This document shows positions 32,814 to 44,802 of a DNA stretch of 64,000 bases, piece after piece. Made by a program: the position numbers and the translations under genes. This stretch comes from Xiphydria camelus. Lineage: Eukaryota; Arthropoda; Insecta; Hymenoptera; Xiphydriidae. Numbering within the stretch: the first letter of the stretch is position 1; every line of letters begins with the position of its first letter. A model generated the notes under the pieces. It saw only the letters and a list, made by a program, of their open reading frames with translations. It made no database searches and was not told the DNA's origin. Location of the stretch: NCBI GenBank assembly GCA_963678675.1, contig OY783191.1, forward strand, positions 22,312,368 to 22,376,367. The letters run 5' to 3'.

Positions 32814-33440
32814 TTAGGCCAGGGAAGTTATTTTTGATAACATGGTGCTCGTGGAACAAAATGCCCTAAAGCTGATTTATGCGGGATTATTTACCTGCTT
32901 TGGTCCTGATTAACGTACTAAAAGTCCCCATCCCTCCGAGGGTGCAAACAACCCCAATACTACCCCTAAAGGTACATTTTTTTAGTTCTTATCAAATATC
33001 TCAAAAACTACTCCTTTTTTTTTAAAAATGCAAAAGATCAAAATGAAAGCCAATAAAATTACCTACAATTTGGTGTATATATACACAATTCGAATAAACC
33101 AGTGGCGTACAGCAAGTGTCAAAAGTCATTAAATATTTTTCGGCCTTCAAAAAAAAACACTTCTCAGCATAAATGCCATCGAATTATTTTCCCATGTAAA
33201 AGTACTCAAAAATAAAGAACAAATAGTGTTAAATCAATAAAGTTAGATATTTTTTTATTTCGAAGTGTTTCTGAAATGTAAGAAATTTTACAATCGGCCC
33301 TTCATTACGTAATAGGCGTATGCTAGGCGGCTAAATGCAAGTGAAGACGGATAACATTTGGCCTTTCCACAATTAGTCTTACGGTTAATAGACCACAAAA
33401 TGGCAATCATTAATAGGCCCCGATTTTTTTTAATGAAAAC

Positions 33441-34774
33441 AATAAAAGGTTGTTTATTTCACAACTAAGTCAACATCTCGAAACAGCTGATATTAAAGTT
33501 CTCCAAGCACACGGGGATGTAGATGCACTCATAGCGGAGAAAGTTCTTGAAGCAAGAAAGTTAGAAAAATCGGTAACATTGGTTTATAAAGACACTGATT
33601 TAATGGTATTACTGTTATTCAAATCAAAAACGGATAATATTTATATGTTAAGACCCGGCAGCACTACAAAACCTAATAAAACAACGAACATAAATGCGCT
33701 TCAAAATAAGATAGGTACTATGCGTGCTTCGATTTTATTTTCCCATACCGTTTTTGGATGTGATACTACCTCGGCAATTTATAAAAAAGGAAAGTTGTCT
33801 ACATATAGGCTTTCAGAGAAACATCAGGACCTACAAGCCAAAGTAGCCATTTTTTAAAATCCCACTGCAGACAAGAAGGATATAATCGTTATTGGAGAAG
33901 AGTTTCTATTGGCTCTGTATGGTGTTGGAAAGTCAGTAAAAACACTAAATCAGTAAATCAGTAAACGCTAGTAAATTTCACAACAATGCATCAAAACAGA
34001 GTTTAAGTGTAAACTTCTGGGCGATTCCATTATCGCGGGTGCAACATTTAGACTCATATAAAGTTCATTAACGATAAAATAAAAATCATTTATAATGAAA
34101 TTAATCTGGGAAGGATTACATTTTAACATGTTCACTTTATATTCGTTTACAAGAATTTAAATTTGATATTTATATAGTCAGGAGGAAGGTTCAAAGTGCT
34201 ATCGCGGGTGCAACAAAATTGGCCCTATCTGTTGCACCCGCGATAGCACTTTGAACCTTCCTCCTGACTATATAAATATCAAATTAAAATGCTTGTAAAC
34301 GAATATAAAGTGAACATGTTAAAATGTAATTCTTCTAAGATTAATTTCATTATAAATGACTTTTATTTTATCGTTAAGGAACTTTATATGAGTCTAAATG
34401 TTGCTCCCGCGCGAAAATGGAATCGCCCTTCCCATTAACTTCTTTACCACCAACATCAGATGCAGCCGCTCAGCACAGTTTGCGGGTATATTAACAAATC
34501 CAGGAATGGCTGGAAAATGAGTTGGAAGCTACCTTTTGGGGATAGAGAAAGCAGGGAGAACTTCTTTTACCAATAACGCGATCGACAAACCAATTGCACC
34601 AGAATTCATCCTAAAATTGATATTCTGTAACTGTAAAACTTTTTGCGGAAAGCTATGTAAGTGTAAGAAACTGGTCTAAACTGTTCAAATCTGTGTGGGC
34701 AAAGTCAAGAACAGTCTTGTAGCAATATATTTCAACCCACTGAAAACGAAGACGACGAAGAAGATTTGATCTAG
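33441..34774 (+). pseudogene. Decayed PIN/FEN1-like nuclease-domain gene with Cys-rich tail
   Basis: The first piece (33450-33857) reads HLETADIKVLQAHGDVDALI, AEKVLEARKLEKSVTLVYKD, TDLMVLLLF, then RASILFSHTVFGCDTTSAIY. HGDxDALI plus (E/K)DTDLMVLL resembles the acidic core of XPG/FEN1-type PIN nucleases. The residue before DTD is lysine, where an acidic one is usual. After a stop come NPTADKKDIIVIGEEFL, a foldback insertion, then LTSLPPTSDAAAQHSLRVY, and after frameshifts FCNCKTFCGKLCKCKK and LNCSNLCGQSQEQSCSN, closing with an acidic EDDEEDLI and stop. I recall this order (PIN-like, GCDTTS, LPPTS...HSLRVY, CNCKT) from uncharacterised insect and cnidarian proteins. Several stops make it a pseudogene. 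Nuclease activity in the family is inference. Confidence 0.72.
34019..34428. mobile_element. Foldback MITE inserted in the PIN-like pseudogene
   Basis: GGGCGATTCCATTATCGCGG at 34019 is mirrored to AATGGAATCGCCC at 34428. Near-perfect arms of about 190 bp meet around 34215 at GGTGCAACAAAATTGGCCCTATCTGTTGCACC. The host gene's homology resumes on the other side (LTSLPPTS), so it inserted into that gene. Confidence 0.9.
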
Positions 34775-34787
34775 ATTTTTTATTGTA

Positions 34788-35354
34788 CATATACACTAAT
34801 GTAAGTACGAGTATTGAATGTATATATTGTTTCTTGAGCGTAGGAAAATAAATATTTTACATATACTTTTTAGTATAATAGATACGATTCATTGGCCATA
34901 TTAATAGCCATTTTTGAATCGACTTTAAAACTTCACTACACGCCACTGCCCTAATTTTGATTGGATTTTCTCCAAGTGATAAATAATTTAAACTTCAATT
35001 GTTCTAAACAGAACAATTCAAACCAATTACATCATTTTTGAATATTGAAAAATCTGTATCGTCTTCGGACACTTGCTGCACGCCACTAACGTAACATATT
35101 TTGACATACATACATACATATACCTATATGTTTAATTTTATATTTATATTTTATTTTTTATATACCTATATTTATATTTATTATATATATATTTTTTTTT
35201 ACTTTTTTCGCAATGTTTTAACATTCCATTGTCTGAAATAAACTAACTAGGAGTATTTTTACTGCGTAAAACGTAATATTGAGGATGGATGTATGTTTCG
35301 CAATTTTAAACGCTTCCAGCCCGCCACTAGTTTTCAAAGAATTATGCACTACTA
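34788..35354. other. AT-rich element tail and spacer
   Basis: It includes the 3' end of the PIN-gene element (to 35087) and an AT-only low-complexity run at about 35140-35200. No gene is seen. Confidence 0.4.
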
Positions 35355-37366
35355 TACAGAGTGGACCAGGTTAAACGTCTTTTTTTTTTTATATGTGATA
35401 GAACCAAAAAAAAAAGTAGACTTTTATAAGAAAATTTTTTTCAAAAATGTTTCTTAACAAAGATACAGGGTGTCAGTTTCGAAAAAAAAATGGTTTTCTC
35501 ATCATAACTTCTAAACTACTTGATCGATTGCCATGAAATTTCGCACACAAGCTAATGTAGAACAGCTCTAAGCAATAATTAAATAATTTTTAAAAATTCT
35601 CCAGTGGCGTAGATACTAGGGGCCGGTACCCCCCTTTCCCCTTCCCAATCTTCGGCGCCACTGGATATTTTGCAAACAAAATTTAATTATTGGATTCTCC
35701 GTTTAATTTAGAGAAAAAAATCACCCTTGCAAATTTTTTATTTATGGCTTCGTTTTTGAAATATTTATTTTAATTTATAGGGTTGCGAGCAGGCCAAAGC
35801 TAGGTTGAACTCCATTAATTGTGATATGTGATAGAGCAACAAAGAAAAATAGATTCTCATGAGAAAATTTTTTTCAAAAATGTTTCCTAACAAAGATATA
35901 GGGTGTCGAAAGTTTCGAAAAAAAATGGTTTTCTCATCATAACTTCTAAGCCACTGGATCGATTTCCATGAAATTTTGCACACAGACTAATGTCGTACAG
36001 CTCTAAGTAATAATTATAAATAATTTTAAAAAATTCTCCAGTGGCGTAGATACTGGGGGCCGGCACCCCCTTTCCCCCTTCCCAATCTTCCCAATCAAAA
36101 AATCTCAAAAACGAAGTCACAAATCAAAAATTTGCAAGGGTGATTTTTTTCTTTAAATTAAACGGGGAATCCAATAATTAAATTTTCTTTGCAAAATATC
36201 CAGTGGCGCCGAAGATTGGGAAGGAGGAAAGGGGGTACCGGCCCCCAGTATCTACGCCACTGGAGAATTTTTTAAAATTATTTAATTATTACTTAGAGCT
36301 GTACGACATTAGCCTGTGTGCGAAATTTCATGGAAATCGACCAAGTAGTTTAGAAGTTATGATGAGAAAACCATTTTTTTTTCGAAACTGACACCCTATA
36401 TCTTTGTTAGGAAACATTTTTAAAACAAATTTTCTCATGAGAATCTATTTTTTTTTGTTGCTCTATCACATATCACAATTAATGGAGTTCAACCTAGCTT
36501 TGGCCTGCTCGCAACCCTATAAATTAAAATAAATATCTCAAAAGCGAAGCCATCAATAAAAAATTTGCAAGGGTGATTTTTTTCTCTAAATTAAACGGGG
36601 AATCTAATAATTAAATTTTGTTTGCAAAATATCCAGTGGCGCCGAAGATTGGGAAGGAGGAAAGGGGGTACCGGCCCCCAGTATCTACGCCACTGGAGAA
36701 TTTTTTAAAATTATTTAATTATTACTTAGAGCTGTACGACATTAGCCTGTGTGCGAAATTTCATGGAAATCGATCAAGTAGTTTAGAAGTTATGATGAGA
36801 AAACCATTTTTTTTTCGAAACTGACACCCTATATCTTTGTTAGGAAACATTTTTAAAACAAATTTTCTCATGAGAATCTATTTTTTTTTGTTGCTCTATC
36901 ACATATCACAATTAATGGAGTTCAACCTAGCTTTGGCCTGCTCGCAACCCTATAAATTAAAATAAATATCTCAAAAGCGAAGCCATCAATAAAAAATTTG
37001 CAAGGGTGATTTTTTTCTCTAAATTAAACGGGAAATCTAATAATTAAATTTTGTTTGCAAAATTTCCAGTGGCGCCGAAGATTGGGAGGGGGAAAGGGGG
37101 GTACCGGCCCCTAGTATCTACGCCACTGGAGAATTTTAAAAAAATATTTAGTTATTGCTTAGAATTGTTCTACATTAGCCTGTGTGCAAAATTTCATGGA
37201 AATCGATCAAGTAGTTTAGAAGTTATGATGGGAAAACCATTTTTTTTTTCGAAACTGACACCCTGTATCTTTGTCAGGAAACATTTTTGAAAAAAATTTT
37301 CTTATGAGTCTACTTTTTTGTTGTTCTATGACATATCAAAAAAATTACGTTTAACCTGGTCCACCC
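35355..37366. repeat. Palindromic array of about 433-bp units (two forward, three inverted)
   Basis: The unit contains CAGTGGCGTAGATACTAGGG and GGTTTTCTCATCATAACTTC. Forward copies have this word near 35605 and 36040. Inverted copies have CAGTGGCGCCGAAGATTGGG at about 36201, 36634 and 37067, a period of 433 bp. The outer ends are AGTGGACCAGGTTAAACGT (35357) and its inverse (to about 37364), next to TA. The pivot is near 36095. Frames of 62-79 codons repeated in it are translation of the unit, not genes. Confidence 0.88.
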
Positions 37367-37619
37367 TATATACCATTTTATAGGTAATTTTAGTGGCTTT
37401 CATTTTGGTCTCTTTCATTTTTTAAAAAAAGAGCCGTTTTTAAGATATTTGAGAAAAACTAAAAAAATGAAGCTTTAGGGGTAGTTTTGGGGTTGTTTGC
37501 ACCCTCGAAGGGATGGGGACTTTTAGTATGTTAATCAGGGCCACAAAAGCTAAATAATCCCGCATAAATCAGCTTTAGGGCATTTTGTTCCACGAGCAAT
37601 CTTAATTGCACTGGCCTAA

Positions 37620-38999
<1,380 letters not shown>

Positions 39000-39043
39000 A
39001 GCTGTTCGCGCCGATCGCGTCACGAGTAGTTGAGGACGATAGT

Positions 39044-39080
39044 TCAGTCGAGACGGAGTAAAACCAAGAAATATTGGACA
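39044..39080 (+). promoter_or_regulatory. Possible initiator downstream of the GAGA tract
   Basis: TCAGT at 39044-39048, in the context GTTCAGTCGAGACGGAG, matches the arthropod initiator. It lies about 45 bp after the end of a 260-bp GAGA tract and a CG-rich stretch. GGACA at 39076 resembles a downstream element but is about 3 bases further from the initiator than the usual position. No coding exon was recognised downstream on the plus strand. Confidence 0.3.
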
Positions 39081-41300
39081 CCACGTTTTCTGAATATAAT
39101 TTGTTTATATCACTGTCGTTGGGAGTGGAGGAGGAGAGCTAAAGTCGAATAATATCCGAAAGAATTAAGGGCCGTCTGTCGACATTATTGCGGTTGGTGG
39201 TATTAAAAAAGTTCGTGAAAAGTTCTCTACAGTTCATTTTTAATGATTTTCTACAACGAAATAATTTGGAAATCGTTCAGCATAATCTTTTACAGGTCGG
39301 AAATAGGTTTTCATAAAATATTATGACTAGAAATATATATTAATTGATTATTAGTCCTCTGGGGGTCACCTCAGGTGCCTCAGCATCCATAGTAAGTCCC
39401 TGTCTTTGCGAACTTTCTGGTATTTAAAGGGAACTGTTCAGCGGGTCAGAATCGAGACCGATATCTGTCATGTCTGCGAATGTTTGAAATTCATTTGACA
39501 GACGTCAAAACACTCAGCTATTATATAAGTATTATATTATGCAGACATATTGTGCACTTACGGAGAATACGGGGTAATTTCCGACCTATGGTTCGCTGCG
39601 CACTATCGATTTCACTGTATTTCAATTTAATGTCTTATTATTACACGGCGTTATTACTTAGGACACATAAATAATGCGGTAGCAGATCATTTTTGTTTAT
39701 ATCTAGAGAATATTTCGTTTTAGACCTTCCTCGCATGATCAATTCGCAATGACCAAATTTTCTCCGATTTGAATAACCATAATATTCAGAAATAATATAC
39801 TCTTCAGTTGTTACCATGCCAATGAGTTTCACTAGTTTACCGACCGCGAGATAATTCTCAAATGCCACACTAAAAGTTTCTTCTACGGATTTCGATCCTT
39901 GTCACCGCTTCGATCAATGGGAAAGAAGTAACGAAAAGTAAAAAATAAATTAGCCACTTTGATCAATTCCGAACACGTGGAACATTAGGCACCGTGGTGC
40001 TTGAACTCGGAAATTATTACCTGAGGAGGTGAATTGAGTGACCAATAGAGAAATGTCTTGCATCGATTTAGGGTCGGGTAATATTTACGATTATAATCAA
40101 TAATAAATTATTTTTATTTCATATAACATCTAGTTTACTTTCTACCGAAAATGAGGAGAAAAGAGCTTAATAATTACCTGAAAGATGACTTATGCAATAG
40201 TTTACGCTGGATTCGAATCAATCTAATAAATGGCTCTAAATATGCGCCTACGTAAATGTAGCTTTCAGGCTATAGCGTCGAAAAAGGCTACATTTAGGCT
40301 ACTTTTAAACTAAATTCGTATATTAACTTATCCTCCCAATGGTTTACATATAGAATATCTCATTATACTTAATTTACATTTTTCTTATCGCGATAAAATC
40401 GAATACAAAGTACAAATCGTACTCCGCAAAGTACAAACAGATACGCGGCTTCAAGAAACACTGTCCAAATAGTCGAATACATAAATATTACCGTAGATTT
40501 TATCGTAACGTTATCGAATTAATATAAGGTGAAACTTCCTAGAATTCCTGGTATATTCCTCCTTTCCTACCACACATCTCTGATTGGTTCGTCGCTTCAG
40601 TAGCAGGCAATACTCATGGCAGCTATTTACTAATTTCTTTTTCCTGTATTGAACCTTATCGTTGGTACTCCTACATTACTTCTTCTGCAACACAATTCTG
40701 TTTTTATATTATATCGTTTCAGTGAATATACCTGTAACTTTTTCATAAAAGGAAACATTCTCCAAAATGAATTTATGTGAATGAATAAAATGTGCCTTTA
40801 ATTTTTCTTCAACAATTACGAAATATACAAAAAGATTTTTATGTATTCTGAAGTACCCATAGAAAACAGCTGACTTTCGACCGCAGAGGATGAAAAATCG
40901 TCGCGACAATGAGATAAGAGAATGAGGTCATAAGACATAGTGATACGAACTATTTTGAGTATTAAAACGAGTTTTATTCTACGAGATTACGATAAATCGG
41001 AAGCTACGAGACGTTCTCATCGGACTTTCTCCAATTGTTTCGTGCTCGATAACGTTGTCCAGATGAGTAAATACATAGAGTGAAGGAAAAAGAGGGGGAG
41101 CGACGGAGAAAGCGAGAGTGGGAAAAGAGGGATCTCTACCAGGGGTTCGGTTAACGCAGCAGCCGGTAACGACCAGAGGTTCGTACGATGCGTGAAACTC
41201 TCCCGTGCTCCACACAAAATCATTAAGGATAACGAATCGTGCCGCCCGCGCGGTTTCGTCGTTCGCAGATGGAGACATTAGCAAAATGCAACGCGGTAGG
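39081..41300. other. Non-coding, no feature recognised
   Basis: Mostly AT-rich. The last 300 bases before the gap (41080-41300) are GC-richer and open in several frames, but no motif is recognised. Confidence 0.35.
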
Positions 41301-41500
41301 NNNNNNNNNNNNNNNNNNNNNNNNNNNNNNNNNNNNNNNNNNNNNNNNNNNNNNNNNNNNNNNNNNNNNNNNNNNNNNNNNNNNNNNNNNNNNNNNNNNN
41401 NNNNNNNNNNNNNNNNNNNNNNNNNNNNNNNNNNNNNNNNNNNNNNNNNNNNNNNNNNNNNNNNNNNNNNNNNNNNNNNNNNNNNNNNNNNNNNNNNNNN
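41301..41500. other. Assembly gap (200 N)
   Basis: Exactly 200 ambiguous bases. The round number suggests a placeholder. Open frames drawn across it are meaningless. Confidence 1.
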
Positions 41501-42059
41501 CGCTTCCGCTAATAAAAACCTTTTCACAATATTCCGGGACTTCAAAGAATAGAAAGACAAAAAGTGAATTCGCGACATCTCGCGTCCCTCATGGCGCTAC
41601 CCTGCGATTCGGAAATAAATACGAAGCTTTTCGTCGCGGGAACGACGGCGGTTAGGGGAGAGGAGATTCGTTGACTTTGAAATAATTAGCCACTAGGTAA
41701 GCTATATATGTATAACGTCTCGCCTCCTCTTCAATTTTTATATTCATTTACTAAATAGTTTGAATGCCAGGAATTTTCTGCCACGCTTCTTTTTCTTCTT
41801 CTATTCGGATGTCCCTCATTTTTATTCTACAGGGCGATCCAGAATTTGCGTATTTTCTTTCATCAGCATATTACTTATTAACAGTAGAGAATATAGGTAT
41901 ATTTCTTCTTCAACTTCTCCTTACGTGCTAAAATTTTTGAGTTATTTATGATTAAAATTACCCAATGATGTAACAGCTTTAGTTAATGATCAATGTCGAA
42001 TCAGTACCAGATGGGCATTCGAAGAGTACTTACATCTGTATCGGCAGCTTGACTTTTTG
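41501..42059. other. Non-coding between gap and Helitron fragment
   Basis: No gene is seen. TACAGGGCGATCCAGAATTT at about 41829 looks like the start of a CAGGG-type element, with a possible partner TTGAACACCCTGTA at about 42057-42070. This is not firm. Confidence 0.3.
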
Positions 42060-42364
42060 AACACCCTGTATAAGATTTACTAACTCAGAAACCTTCGTGG
42101 ATATGTGTCCAACTGTTCCCCAAATTTTCATCGCAATTGGATGAACGGTTTAGGAAGGCATAATAATCATCCGTACCGGTACTTTTTGAACACCCTGTAT
42201 AAGATTTACTAACTGAGAAACCTTCGCGGGCATGCGTCCAACCATTCCCCAACGTTTCATCGCAATCGGATGAACGGTTTAGGAAGGCATAAGAGACATA
42301 CAGACAGACAGACAGACAGACACAGACAGACAGACAGACAAACATTCATTTTTATATATATAGA
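42060..42364 (-). mobile_element. Helitron 5' fragment
   Basis: On the minus strand the sequence starts TCTATATATATAAAAATG at 42364, followed by a CTGT-rich run and two copies of the CCTTCCTAAACCGTTCATCC block that also repeats in the Helitron at 3732-6066. It is truncated near 42060 without a hairpin-CTRR end. The 5' terminus is identical over 18 bases to the rejoined terminus of the 3.7 kb copy. Confidence 0.8.
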
Positions 42365-42629
42365 TTTCTATTTCCTCCGTCGAGTTACTGCACTCCACTC
42401 ATCTGGCAACCATTAACTGGTGACTTTCTAAACCTTCCGAAAAAACTGCATTGACCTTTCCTCCCTCTCCACAGCAACCCGAGTTATCCATCTTTTGATC
42501 AATCACCAGGACATGTCCAAAACATTTGCACCTCCCTTCTTTTGTTAAGAAACTCCTCACCGCTTCCTCCAAAATGCAACGTACCGTAGGAGTAAGCTTG
42601 TACATTTTTTCTGTATTAGTATTCTTTCG

Positions 42630-43219
42630 TCAGCCTTCGCCATCACGTCTGTTTTAAGTTCTCTGATTGCACGCGCGGAGGCCTGACACGCTCACCCCGG
42701 ACTTTGTGAAATAAAAACTTTACTATTGTTAGTTAACCACAAGTTACAGTTCTCTCTTCATTAAACCCGTCACCTAATATCACGTTGTACGAATATCCCA
42801 ATTTGCTAGAGGCAGTTGCAAATTAATCGGGATTCGTGCAACAACTGTCGATCAAACCAGGTCGACAGATCGATTCATGGTCCTTCGAGCCGGATATTCT
42901 GAACATTTGTGCTACAATTGCGATCGTGAGTGAGTGAGTGAGGATCCAGAGGCCATTCATTCGTTCCTTCGAGATTGCAACCGAGAGAGACTTCTGCCTT
43001 CCGAGGGGACCTCAGCTTCCAGAGGACGACTCCATCTGCCATTACACGACGTGGTGCCGATGTCGCAACTCTGCTTCACTCAACATTGCAGCCTGCCGCC
43101 ACTGCTCATCGACCCGTAAGCTCGTATATCATTGAGTCGTCCATCCTTTCGATTGTCCCTTTCTTAAACCATTTCTTAGTACCTTCAAATCTCGGTAACT
43201 ATGTCTAGCGAAATGAAGA

Positions 43220-43316
<97 letters not shown>

Positions 43317-43328
43317 CATAAGCGTGGC
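42630..43328 (+). mobile_element. BEL/Pao retrotransposon 5' part (possible LTR and leader)
   Basis: GAAATAAA near 42708 could be the LTR polyadenylation signal, and TGGTCCTTCGAGCCGGAT at 42878-42895 is a sequence I associate with BEL/Pao leaders. A CT microsatellite (43218-43312) follows, and then gag. I could not fix LTR edges or a primer-binding site, and no 3' LTR was found. Confidence 0.45.
43218..43312 (+). repeat. (CT)n microsatellite inside the BEL leader
   Basis: About 95 bp of CT dinucleotide directly in front of the gag frame. Confidence 0.95.
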
Positions 43329-44437
43329 TTGATTAAAAGCCAGTTGACGCGACTTAAGAATGCCGTTGCCGAATACCACCGTTGCCCTGCCAATTGTGAT
43401 CGACTTCTTCCTGCGTTTAAAATCAGTGTGTCCAAAATAGAAGACTCCTGGTCTGATTTTGACAAGATTCAAACTCAAATTGAACTTCTAACCGTAAACG
43501 AGGATGCAGGAGAAAACTTCGACGATCCCAATCGCATAGAATTCCAAGATAGTTTTTATGAAACTGTAGGCGCGGCGAGAGAAATTATAGATGGAAACAT
43601 TGCCAGTCATTCAGCGACAACGTTAAGCGTATCAACCATTAACAGTGATAGCTCTCCGAGTGATTCGAATAATTTCAGATTGCCGAAATTACAGTTACCG
43701 TCATTTAACGGATCGTACGATACGTGGCTAAATTTCCGTGACACTTTCGTTTCGATTATACACTCTAACACGAGTCTTCCCGATGTGCAAAAATTGCATT
43801 ACCTTAGGTCGTCTCTCAAAGAAGAAGCTGCCGACATTATCGCATCATTGGAAACATCGTCCAAAAATTACTCCGCGTTGCATGGAATCTCTTAAAGGAA
43901 CGATACGATAATCAGCGTATTATCATTTTAAAGCATATCGGAGAACTTCTCAGCTTCACCCCAATAATTAAAGCGAATAATCAAGCTATAGGACAGTTAG
44001 TTTGCACTTTTTCTAAGCACATCAGAGCACTCAAAGCGCTTAAGCAACCGACGGAAACATGGGATACCCTATTGATTGGAATAATGTTAACGAAATTCGA
44101 TAAGGAAACGCGTATCAAGTGGGAAGAATCTCTAACCGGTATCTCTCTCGATATACCGACTATGGCCGAAATGACCGCATTTTTAGACAAACGAAGGCAG
44201 GCATTGGATGCAACAGCTGTAGGGTCGACGGAAATTCACGCTAAGAAACGTAATCGCGTACAGAATGTAGCACCACGGCAGAAACCTAATCAGCAATCGT
44301 TCCTTACAACCGACTCAAAATTCTCATATTCCATGTGCAAGGGTTCACATCAAATCCATCTCTGCAAGGATTTTTTAGCGCTGTCCATTCCGGAAAGATA
44401 TAATCTGGTAAAGGGGGGAGAAGAAACTATGTTTTAA
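43329..44437 (+). pseudogene. BEL/Pao gag (DUF1759-type) pseudogene
   Basis: The first frame (to 43895) begins IKSQLTRLKNAVAEYHRCPA and contains LPKLQLPSFNGSYDTWLNFR, DTFVSIIHSNTSLPDVQKLH and YLRSSLKEEAADIIASLE, the conserved gag core of Pao/BEL elements. A frameshift near 43880 moves the reading to AWNLLKERYDNQRIIILKHI and on to KWEESLTGISLDIPTMAEMT. The zinc knuckle region reads FSYSMCKGSHQIHLCKDFLA. The first knuckle cysteine is a tyrosine here, so the motif is damaged. It ends at a stop after GGEETMF. Protease, reverse transcriptase and integrase are absent, so this is a truncated retroelement. Confidence 0.87.
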
Positions 44438-44604
44438 TTGTTTGCGGTAAAACCATATGGTGCAAAATTGCAAATGCTCGCGGTGCACGATCTGCTCAAA
44501 GAAGCATCATTCTAAGCTTCATCCTCCGACGGCTCCAGCACCGGTCGAGATATCCGAAGATCAATTCAGGAACATCGCGGGAACATCACTCGCGTAGCGT
44601 AACT

Positions 44605-44802
44605 GAAGGGTACACGGGAAAAAGGAGTTCTAGTTCTATGGCCCCGTACTCTTGAAACTGAAAAAAAAACGGGCTCAATGCAGAGATATTCTCGATTAAA
44701 ATTTAGGCATACAGGGAATGAAGTGGCTCATTTCTTTCCCTAAACTGCTCTCCTGTAAAAACGGGAAAATGTCGATGAGCTCCTTTTTCCCGTGTACCCT
44801 TC
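44605..44802. mobile_element. MITE, about 198 bp
   Basis: GAAGGGTACACGGGAAAAAG with GAG (44605-44627) is mirrored by CTCCTTTTTCCCGTGTACCC ending at 44802. There is no open frame. It lies just downstream of the dead gag. Confidence 0.85.

Larger units (their letters stand above)
33101..35087 (+). mobile_element. 2.0 kb element carrying a PIN-like/Cys-rich gene
   Basis: AGTGGCGTACAGCAAGTGTC at 33101-33120 is mirrored by GACACTTGCTGCACGCCACT at 35068-35087. Between the ends is a single decayed plus-strand gene (33441-34774), itself split by a foldback insertion at 34019-34428. No classical DDE motif is visible. The terminal inverted repeats and gene content together suggest a mobile unit. Confidence 0.65.
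32814..37619. mobile_element. 4.8 kb composite element with about 235-bp inverted arms
   Basis: The left arm (clear at 32847-33085: TGCTCGTGGAACAAAATGCC and onward through GGGGTAGTTTTGGGG-type sequence, inverted) matches the right arm at about 37368-37599 in reverse. Weaker matching reaches TTAGGCCAG at 32814 and CTGGCCTAA at about 37611-37619. Inside lie a 2.0 kb element carrying a decayed gene (33101-35087) and a palindromic array of 433-bp units (35355-37366). Whether the outer unit moved as a whole or captured the inner ones later cannot be told from one copy. Confidence 0.75.

Noticed and set aside
36203..37290. Three similar frames of 62-79 codons that look like a gene family
   Set aside because: They lie at the same position in each 433-bp array unit and follow the DNA repeat.
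40979..41655. Frames of 115-199 codons crossing 41301-41500
   Set aside because: They pass through 200 unknown bases. The parts on either side show no motif and cannot be joined.
43185..43478. Minus-strand frames with Arg-Glu repeats
   Set aside because: They arise from the CT microsatellite opposite to the BEL gag.
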